Under the pieces are notes generated by a model. It saw only the letters and a program-made list of their open reading frames with translations, searched no databases and had not been told where the DNA came from. Below, in pieces: positions 57,210-64,000 of a stretch of 64,000 nt of DNA (position 1 is the stretch's first letter; each line of letters opens with the position of its first letter). This DNA is from Symsagittifera roscoffensis (taxonomy: Eukaryota; Xenacoelomorpha; Acoela; Convolutidae), in NCBI RefSeq assembly GCF_963678635.1, contig NC_087062.1:68183415-68247414 (forward strand), written 5' to 3'. Made by a program: the position numbers and the translations under genes.

Positions 57210-57326
57210 CTATTTGAAGACTATGCTGAGTTCAATCCAGAGGCTGATGATTCGAGGAAGAGCGTAGATCGTCCTTTGTTTGGATGGGAAAGATATGTAG
57301 CAAAACTCGTCAGAGAAACAATGTAA
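57210..57326 (+). CDS. Terminal exon of an unrecognised + strand gene
   Basis: A polypyrimidine acceptor (TTTTTTCTTGTAG, ending 57209) precedes 117 bases that are more GC-rich and codon-like than the flanks. If read in phase 0 they encode 38 residues beginning LFEDYAEFNPEADDSRKSVD and ending ETM, with TAA at 57324-57326. A canonical AATAAA lies about 75 bases downstream. The peptide is acidic then basic. I do not recognise the family. Upstream exons are not visible and may lie in the gap at 55605. It converges on the GPCR gene, with only about 280 bases between the two stop codons. Confidence 0.5.
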   Translation, partial: LFEDYAEFNPEADDSRKSVDRPLFGWERYVAKLVRETM

Positions 57327-57401
57327 AGCTTCACTCGGGGATTTATAACTGGGAGTTTTGCTGAAGAGCTGAACTTTAACCGTGTGCTGCTTTACGTCGT
57401 G

Positions 57402-57407
57402 AATAAA
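57402..57407 (+). terminator. AATAAA polyadenylation signal for the + strand terminal exon
   Basis: Canonical hexamer about 75 bases after the stop at 57326, within GTGAATAAATGG. It supports the terminal exon and its strand. Confidence 0.5.
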
Positions 57408-57609
57408 TGGTTTTATGGTTTTTGTCTATATAGTTTTTGTGTATATATGCAAAAAAAAATAAACTAAAACAACATGAAGTATTCATAAATATCTATGATG
57501 AAAGCATAATTACCGCTATATTCGCTAGCTTAGATTTATCAATTATAATATGCAGCTTTGAAAAATTGGAATAATAGTATTTTGACTGCAGTTACAACCC
57601 AGTCCGAGT

Positions 57610-58159
57610 TCAAGCAAACGATACGCTCTTCTCATTTTCACCACCACTTCTCATCGGCGAAAGTTGGTTTCGGTTGTCGGTTTTGTTCGTTGAGACTAAT
57701 TTAGGACTCAACTTGTTTTTATCATTGCAGCATGTGACATCATTCTTGTCAGCAGTTATGTTCAAAGTATTGTTGTTGTTATTGCTTTTGCTGTTCATAT
57801 TGTCGTTGATGTTGGTGTTGCCCGGAATGTCGACTGGAGCTTGTCTCTCTGGATGGTTAGTGTTGCTGTTCGAGGGGGATTTGCGGAGCAAGGGAAGCTG
57901 TTTCAGTTCCTCTTTACCCCTCGACACCCTGGACACAATGGGCTCTCGGATGGGTCTGGTTAGCATAATATATATACATGGGTTGACAGCAGAGTACAGA
58001 CTGATGAACACGATTGAGAAGCCGTAGATGTAGAATAGAATGGGAACATGAGTCATGAGTGAGACCCAGGAGGACTCATGAGCAATGATCCAAACTGAGT
58101 TCCACATAAGAGGAGCCCACAGGACGGCAAAAGTGATCGTCGAGACTCCAAGGAGCTTG
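57610..58159 (-). CDS. GPCR last exon (TM6, TM7, C-tail)
   Basis: 550 bases from acceptor TATTTCAG (ending at 58160) to the stop at 57610. It starts with the last base of a Ser codon, then KLLGVSTITFAVLWAPL. After NPCIYIML comes helix 8 (TRPIREPIVSRVSRGKEE). The tail is rich in Ser/Asn with an NNNNN run and many Ser/Thr that could be phosphorylated. No palmitoylation Cys follows helix 8 closely; a CC pair lies later in the tail. Confidence 0.85.
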
Positions 58160-59049
58160 CTGAAATAAATATGATTCTAAGAAAAAAAAAGGTTTTTTTT
58201 GCCATTTAAAAACTCCAGTTAAAGCTTAGGAAATTGAAGTTGATATTAAAGTCACGCCTTACATCTCCAAAAATTTCATTGGAAACGGACAATGAATGTT
58301 TCCATGAAAAATTTTATATCACTTTTTTTCGAAGTTAATAGTGGCCAGAAAAAGTTTCAGGCGTTTAAACCAAAAAACCTAAAATTAATGTTATAAACCT
58401 GTTTGGTTGGTTAATTAGTTTGATACAGTAAGCAATGAGTAAGTGAGAAGAATAAGCGCCCTAAATTTTTTTTAATGGTCAGCCAATGTTGGATATCTTA
58501 TAAAAGTATCAAAATCTGGATGGCAAGGGGTAAAGTCGTCGGGTTCCTGTGAGCTAATAAATCCATGAGTAAGTGTCTCAAATCACGAACTGACCAGGGC
58601 TGACGTGTTTTACACATGGTTCGACAGACACTTTTAAACAAGATTAGCTTCCAAGTTTTTGAGTCGAAACATGTTTGTTTTCGACTTCGTTAGATTTTGA
58701 TTTTATTCACTTATTGCGACTTTACTGGACATTGATCAATTTTCCATGACTTAGTTTGGCTTTGTTCCGTTTGATCGGACATTGTTTATCTTGGCCAGCG
58801 AGTAACTTGGTAAGTTAGAATACCTGATACGTTTGTTGGCGTTGTAGTTTCTCTGGCTGGGTGAGTTCATGAGTCTGAATGCAATGGTAGGGTAGAGTGT
58901 AGTCATGAATAGTAGGGGGATGCAGTAGAAGATGAGGAAGAACATGAGACCAGTCACTGTCACACTCACCAGTCGGAATGTCATGATGCACTCTTGTCCC
59001 TCCGAGTAGGAGCCCGCAATCAACCATACTGTATAGATCCCAGATGTGC
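57610..59049 (-). CDS. Class A (rhodopsin-like) G protein-coupled receptor, 3' part
   Basis: Two - strand exons (59049-58824 and 58159-57610) join in phase through AG|C (NKRI-S-KLLGVS) to give 257 residues. Visible parts in order are: the end of TM4 (YTVWLIAGS), ECL2 with the disulfide Cys (EGQEC), TM5 (GLMFFLIFYCIPLLFMTTLY), a short ICL3 with NKRISK, TM6 with FAVLWAPL (the FxxxWxP switch motif), TM7 with NPCIY (NPxxY), helix 8 and a ~115-residue Ser/Asn-rich tail with an Asn run. The short ICL3 and TM6/7 sequence suggest a peptide or amine type receptor; the ligand is unknown. TM1-TM3 and the DRY motif lie upstream, probably beyond 64000. Confidence 0.85.
58160..58823 (-). other. GPCR intron between TM5 and TM6
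   Basis: A 664-base intron, donor CAG|GTATTC at 58823 and acceptor TTTCAG at 58160, phase 2. No repeats or other features are apparent. The open frame continuing past the donor (YSNLPSYSL...) is intron. Confidence 0.75.
58824..59049 (-). CDS. GPCR internal exon (TM4 end, ECL2, TM5, ICL3)
   Basis: 226 bases, acceptor AACTCCAG (ending 59050), phase 1 in and phase 2 out. It opens with GTSGIYTVWL, the end of TM4. The next exon upstream must end in phase 1. I do not find it between 59050 and 64000, so it is either too diverged to see or outside the window. Confidence 0.82.
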
Positions 59050-59081
59050 CTGGAGTTATAATTCAAATTGTTTACTACCAA

Positions 59082-59483
59082 ATTGATAGGTTGACCAATT
59101 GATTTTCCGAGCTCTCCCAGCTCAAAAACCCTAGTACAAGGACCCTATACAAGGACCCTATTTTGAGAAAAAAAATTTGCACTGCAGTCAAATTTTTTAC
59201 AAAACAGGCAAGAACAAGCATTTGTAGGCACTTTTTTGGTGGAAAAATTTGACCAAAAAATTGCGCTTTTTTTGGCGAGCGCTCCCCCCCTCGAAACTAG
59301 TCATATTGGCGCTCAAGGCGCCTTTAAAAAATTTTGAGGTTTTTTAGCGAAAAGTGGATGCTATAAAATTATACCAAAGGGGGTACTCATTAGTAAAATT
59401 TGGCAACCCAAATTGAGGGGGCGGGGGGAGGGGCGGTTGCTATTTTCCCCTGCTCCCTCCTCCCCCCCCCCCTCGGCACGCTA
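59082..59483. mobile_element. Truncated relative of the hAT-like MITE
   Basis: It shares with 16089-16480 the run GACCAA.TTGATTTTCCGAGCTC, then GACCCTATTTTG, AAATTTGACCAAAAAA, TTGCGCTTTTTTGGC, CGCTCCCCCCTC and TTGGCGC..AAGGCGCCTT in order. The left CAGGGGCGGAT end is missing, and it abuts the GPCR exon's acceptor region within about 35 bases. A 12-C run is at about 59464-59475. Confidence 0.68.
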
Positions 59484-59889
59484 CTGGTACAAATCTCCAG
59501 TTCGTTTGCGAGTACTTTGAAAAACTGTCAACTTTTTCTAGGTTGTCAGTTTGATTTTCCGATATCCCCCACAACTTTACCCTATAATGACTTTATGTTG
59601 CTAATAAGCGAATTTATGATAAAAACTGGCAAAATAGACGTTTTTGAGCATTGTTTTAATTTTGAGCCTAAAATTCCTTGGTTTCGATGCGCGATCCAGC
59701 TTAAAAACAGTTTACTGTTGTCCAAAGAACCTTTAGAAAAATTTTGATATTGATCAAGCAAAATGGGTTTCTCAATAATGTACGAAAGGGGGGAAATTTA
59801 GAAAACAATTTAGAAACAAGTGGAGATCAAAGAGAAGCGGCCGCCCGCCCGCGCCTTAATTGTATCAAATTAGCAAACTGATATTTTTT
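59484..59889. other. Intergenic or upstream GPCR intron, nothing recognised
   Basis: No exon-like segment. It is probably still inside the GPCR gene if its upstream exons lie beyond the window. Confidence 0.4.
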
Positions 59890-60680
59890 AAGCCTTATTA
59901 CAAAAAAAATATATTTGGATTTGCAAACAAAGATGTAAAAATTTTCTCAGGCAGTATAAAAGCTATGTGAAAAATTGGTCGTTAAAAGTCGAATTAAGAC
60001 GGAGAGAAAATCACACTGAGTAAAAATAGTTCGTCATTTTTTTGGCATGATGCTATGTTGTTTTTCAGATTAACCATCTAAAAACTTAAACTACATAAGG
60101 CTAAACTATATTTTGATTGTTTGAAAACGAAGATAAAAAACGGCTTTGAAATCGATTGATCTGAGCTGTAAAAATTATTGCCATTTATATATATGGTAAT
60201 GAAAACTGAAATACAGAGTGCATCTGAGTTTAACGGTGGCCAGTCAATGAGCAGATTGGTCTAATAGCAGGAAGGGTCTTAGAGCAAAAAAAAGCAAAAA
60301 TAATTTATACGGGCTAAATCGTTCAAACAATTATAAGAATTGATCAATACTACCAAGGACACAGACTAATTAAAAATTACCTTATTACTTTCATCATGTT
60401 TTTTTTCTAACTGAACTTTGAAAAATTTTGATCTAATTACATTTTTCATGCATAATCTATTCGTTTCTTGACAATTCTAATACTTTTAATACTTGCTCTT
60501 GGACCCATTCTGCTCTTAGACCTTTCTGCTTATTGATCTGCCTCCAAGTTTAACTGATTCTTCCGATCAATAGCTGATTAAATTGCTGAATTTATTTTGA
60601 GAAAGGAACACAAAAAATGTCCGAAAACAAAACTAAAGTTTCTGTTTTAGGTAATAGAGCACGAAATGACATTTTTCAAT
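59890..60680 (+). repeat. 0.8-kb direct duplication, copy 1, with inverted arms
   Basis: Matches 60681-61500 in order: CTTATTACAAAAAA, CAGGCAG.ATAAAA, AAAATCACACTGAGTAAAAA, GCTATGTTGTTTTTCAGAT, AGAGTGCATCTGAGTTTAAC, CTACCAAGGACAC and TGTCCGAAAACAAAACTAA. Inside is an inverted repeat: GCAGATTGGTCTAATAGCAG (60251-60270) against TGCTCTTAGACCTTTCTGC (60511-60529). Confidence 0.8.
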
Positions 60681-61500
60681 CCTTATTACAAAAAAGTGAT
60701 CACAAATGAGATGTTATATGAATTTTCAAAGCAGGACGTAAAAATTTCCCAGGCAGCATAAAAACTATAGTTAAAATTTGTTCGTTAAAAATCAAGTTTA
60801 GGCCGAGAAAAAATCACACTGAGTAAAAAAATTTGTTATTTTTTGGCGTGCTGCTATGTTGTTTTTCAGATAAAGCAATAAAAATTCTATAAAAGCTATA
60901 TGAGACTAAAATATGTTTTGATTCTTCAAAAAACGATAACAAAAACAGCTTCAAAATCAATTGACTTGAGCCGTAAAAATTATTGCCATTTATTCAGACT
61001 TTTTCCCACGATATTTACATTAAAAACTATATATGGCAAAAAAAATAAAACACAGAGAAGAGTGCATCTGAGTTTAACGGTGGTCAGTCAATGAGCAGAT
61101 TGGTCTAAGAGCAGGAAAGGTCTAAGAGCAGAAAAAGAGACAAAAAATAATTTATACGGGCTAATCGATCAAACAATAATTAGAATCAATCAATGCTACC
61201 AAGGACACGGATTAATTATACGTTACTTTAGTTATTTCATCAAGTTAATTTTCTAAATGAGATTTAGAATTTTTGACCTTATTACACTTTTCATGCATAA
61301 TCAATTCGTTTGTTTGGTAAAATTGATAATACTAATACGTGTAATACTCTGCTCTTGGACCGATTCTGCTCTTAGACCATTCTGCTTATTGATCCGCCTC
61401 CGAGTTTAACTGATTCGTCTGATCAATTGCTGATTAAATTGCTAAATACATTTTTTAGAAAGTTAAAAAAAAAATGTCCGAAAACAAAACTAACGTGTTC
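60681..61500 (+). repeat. 0.8-kb direct duplication, copy 2, with inverted arms
   Basis: Partner of 59890-60680. Its inverted arms are clearer: 61094-61131 (GCAGATTGGTCTAAGAGCAG, then GGTCTAAGAGCAG) against 61349-61385 (CTGCTCTTGGACCGA, then CTGCTCTTAGACCATTCTGC). Each arm is itself a doubled GGTCTAAGAGCAG word. The foldback is about 290 bp in total and MITE-like. Confidence 0.8.
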
Positions 61501-62130
61501 TGTTTTATAAAACAGAGCTCAAAATTAAACGTTGAAGGTCAATTTTTGCGTTAAATAAATTCTTGTACAGATAATCTTTATACTTTAATCCCAAAAAGAG
61601 TATATAAAGTTTTGGTTGTGTTTGTTTATGTACTACACGTCAAAGCTTTTGATGAGTTCGATCATTGGTAGACAAGTTTGCCAAGGAGAAAAGTTCGTGA
61701 AATAAATATCTATTATACAGTAATTACTTAAATCCATATCTTTTTTTTGCTTGATAAAAAAGCCATTATTTTTGAATGCGGCACTCAAAAAAGGGAAAAC
61801 AGTGAGTATTTGACGTCAAAAGAACCATTGTTAAAACTTTAAAAAGAATCAATTAACGCCAATTCTATTTTTCCTCAGAATTGAAAGAGGGAAACTGGAA
61901 ATTGGAATTTTTTAAATTAATTTACCGTTTCAAATCGATTGATATTGAAAAACAACTCAAAAATATTGAACTCAATTTAATCGGTACGTTTGAATGGATG
62001 AAAACAAAAGAAATAGATTTGGTTGACTTATTTACCAGCGAGTAGAGAGCTGGTGGTTGAAAAGAAATCAGACAATCTTTCCGGGCTGAGCTGACCAATT
62101 TATGTATGGACCGAAGTATGGGTCGGAGGA
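61501..62130. other. No gene recognised
   Basis: AT-rich with no exon visible. A small hairpin ACCAGC...GCTGGT lies at about 62034-62056. Confidence 0.4.
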
Positions 62131-62134
62131 GTGT

Positions 62135-62270
62135 TCACATAGCTCGATCAATATAACAATTCACATAGCTCGATCAAAATTTTTGTTCGCCCAGGTAGAA
62201 GAGGCACTGGACCAAGTTAATATCCCCCAAACCATTTTGTTAACTTGATCCAAGGATGTTAACTTGATCC
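62135..62270. repeat. Two short repeats: TCACATAGCTCGATCAA and GTTAACTTGATCC
   Basis: TCACATAGCTCGATCAA occurs at 62135-62151 and 62161-62177, 26 bases apart. GTTAACTTGATCC occurs at 62239-62251 and 62258-62270, with an inverted relative (ACCAAGTTAAT) near 62212. Function unknown. Confidence 0.75.
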
Positions 62271-64000
62271 GAGGCACTTATTTGGCACGTGTAAACTTTT
62301 CCCTCCCACTCCCGCATCGACCACGTGAATTTTCTTCTCCCCAACCAAATATCAGACAAATTTTTCCATTAATTGGAGAACTAGCTATGTTTGACTAAAC
62401 TTTTATATCCTTCAAAAATAATTGTTTGTCCTGGCCTCAAAAATATAAAGACATTTCACCTGTGATCATTTTTCGTAAAATTATGGGGTTTATAGATTGC
62501 CAATTTAGCCAACTTGGGAAAATTAACACGCGATATATTTTACACTATCAATGAGTGAGCGGCATTAAACAGTGCTCATTTAATTATCGGGACAAATTGA
62601 AAAAAAAACTTGAAAGTTAAAAGCGTTTTTCTCAAATTGGTTTTATTTTAGACAAAATATGATGAGCACCAACCTTGATTAAAACTTTAACAAAATGAAT
62701 ACGGTGCAATTTGTTTTGCAAAACTTTTGCCCAAAATTTTACCCCAAAAACGATCATTTTTGGCTTTGTTTAGTCAAGCAAATATTACTCCAAACCTATT
62801 TGTTAATTTACAAACAATACTATATCGATCAAGCTTCTTGTGTAGCCCAACAAATATTAAGAAATGTAAAATCTCCTAAATTGGACGCAAAAGTTTTTTA
62901 AAAAAGTTTATATTTCAACACATTGGTGTTTTGTGTAGTAAAGTTGACATTTCTTGGCTATCAAACCAAAATAAGTATGTTTATACAAAGCTGAGAAAAT
63001 TATACCCTTCTCAAATTTTGTTGCGCTACTCAAAAAACTTGCAGCTTCTAACAAAACTATATCACTGCATGCCTTCTATATAGCGCAATAAATATTAGGG
63101 GTATAATGTTTCTTGTAAAATAGTTAAAATTCATGATCAATAAAAAATAAAAAATATCTATGTTGGCTCGAATAGCAGAGCATGAATGCTTCCAATCTGT
63201 GTAGCGAACTGACTTGCCAGGAAACATGAAAAAGAAATTAGGCAAAGCGAGCCTAGAAATATCAGGCTTTTAGCTAACATCAATTTTCCACAAATTTAGA
63301 CAATTTTTAATGATCGAAATTGCAGCAAACCATTTAGAAACTTCATTCCCCCACTTGCATCTATACATATGCCACACGAGTAGCATCTACTACATACTCA
63401 AGAAACTTTATTTATCTTGTTTTTCATCTAGTTTGAATCAATTAATGTGGCCTCAAAACAGTGCCATTAAAAATTAAGAGCAATGGGGCGTAGCGATAAG
63501 ACTGTGGGTGGGCCAAATTCGATGCAAAATTGTTCTCATTAGGAGCTTTTTTTTTACAAAAAAGGATTTCTAAAATGTTACGCCTAAATTTCCAACATCA
63601 CACAACTCGATCTTGTGAGAGAATAATAGTTGAGTATCATTTAAAACAGCTCGACAAAATGTGCATCATCTAATATAAAATTTTAGTTTTGCATGCCATT
63701 AGTAATTGATGATTTGTCGATGTTTGTGCTGTTTTTCGATAATTTTTCGACAACCCAGGATCAAAACAAAATGGCTTCCTGAGTGCTCACTTTAGTGCAT
63801 ACCACAAACTGGGCTTGCTTGCGTTTGTATAGCTAAATAACCATGTTATTTCCTCTAATACGATTTAATGATTATCTACTACGAATTGTCAAAAAAAATG
63901 GTCAGTAAGATCGTTCTGAGCAACAAGAAATTTTTACTTTAAATGATCAAATGTATCAAATGAGTAACCCAAGTGAATACTGCAGAGTACCCAAGAAATT
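62271..64000. other. Right flank, no gene recognised
   Basis: AT-rich sequence without convincing exons on either strand. A partial copy of the dispersed repeat (see 9605) lies at about 62440-62565. The 62-68 codon open frames have no family resemblance. The missing 5' exons of the GPCR were looked for here and not found. Confidence 0.45.

Noticed and set aside
59400-59747. 115-codon + strand ORF
   Set aside because: It begins in the C-rich end of a MITE fragment, shows no family resemblance, and an intron of the opposite-strand GPCR probably covers it.

Overview
This window is animal nuclear DNA. It is AT-rich, with spliced genes whose GT-AG introns run from about 0.1 to 5.4 kb. It carries a doublecortin-like kinase, a tandem-C2 protein and a class A GPCR, and its non-coding part is crowded with duplications and decayed transposons. 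I see no plastid, mitochondrial or bacterial features. The sequence fits an invertebrate bilaterian, but I cannot name the lineage.

Left part (1-20.7 kb). A possible last exon of an unidentified + strand gene (2941-3021, AATAAA at 3099) is followed by a complete eight-exon + strand gene (3979-20616). All exon phases join to give a 679-residue protein: a Ser/Gly-rich N-terminus with repeated RRxS sites, then two C2 domains lacking the usual calcium ligands, most like TC2N/atypical synaptotagmins. Its introns hold a diverged 2-kb direct duplication, a 55-bp tandem repeat, a 0.78-kb foldback element, two tRNA-like Pol III promoter sequences and a hAT-like MITE with a near-perfect 8-bp target duplication.

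Middle (20.7-34 kb). A gene-free stretch contains a broken LINE reverse transcriptase (YADD motif, about 22.77-23.11 kb) and a diverged 2-3 kb direct duplication (24.0-28.85 kb). The - strand gene at 28898-32054 encodes a 1011-residue doublecortin-like kinase: one DCX domain, a long KAEEAR-type charged helix and a CaMK-type kinase domain. It has two exons separated by a 121-bp GC-AG intron.

Repeat block (34-53 kb). An inverted copy (34.4-35.6 kb) precedes two near-identical 2408-bp tandem units (35852-40667). A decayed retrotransposon-like coding stretch (40.7-42.5 kb) and eight head-to-tail units of about 1097 bp (44083-52855) follow. A short sequence at 34251-34378 recurs at 44003-44123, where it runs into the start of the first 1.1-kb unit.

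Right part (53-64 kb). A 200-base assembly gap lies at 55605-55804. A last exon of an unrecognised + strand gene (57210-57326) converges on a - strand class A peptide-type GPCR (57610-59049) of which only TM4/5 to the C-terminus is visible. The rest is MITE fragments and a duplicated 0.8-kb unit with internal inverted arms. The genes show no common pathway; they are simply neighbours.
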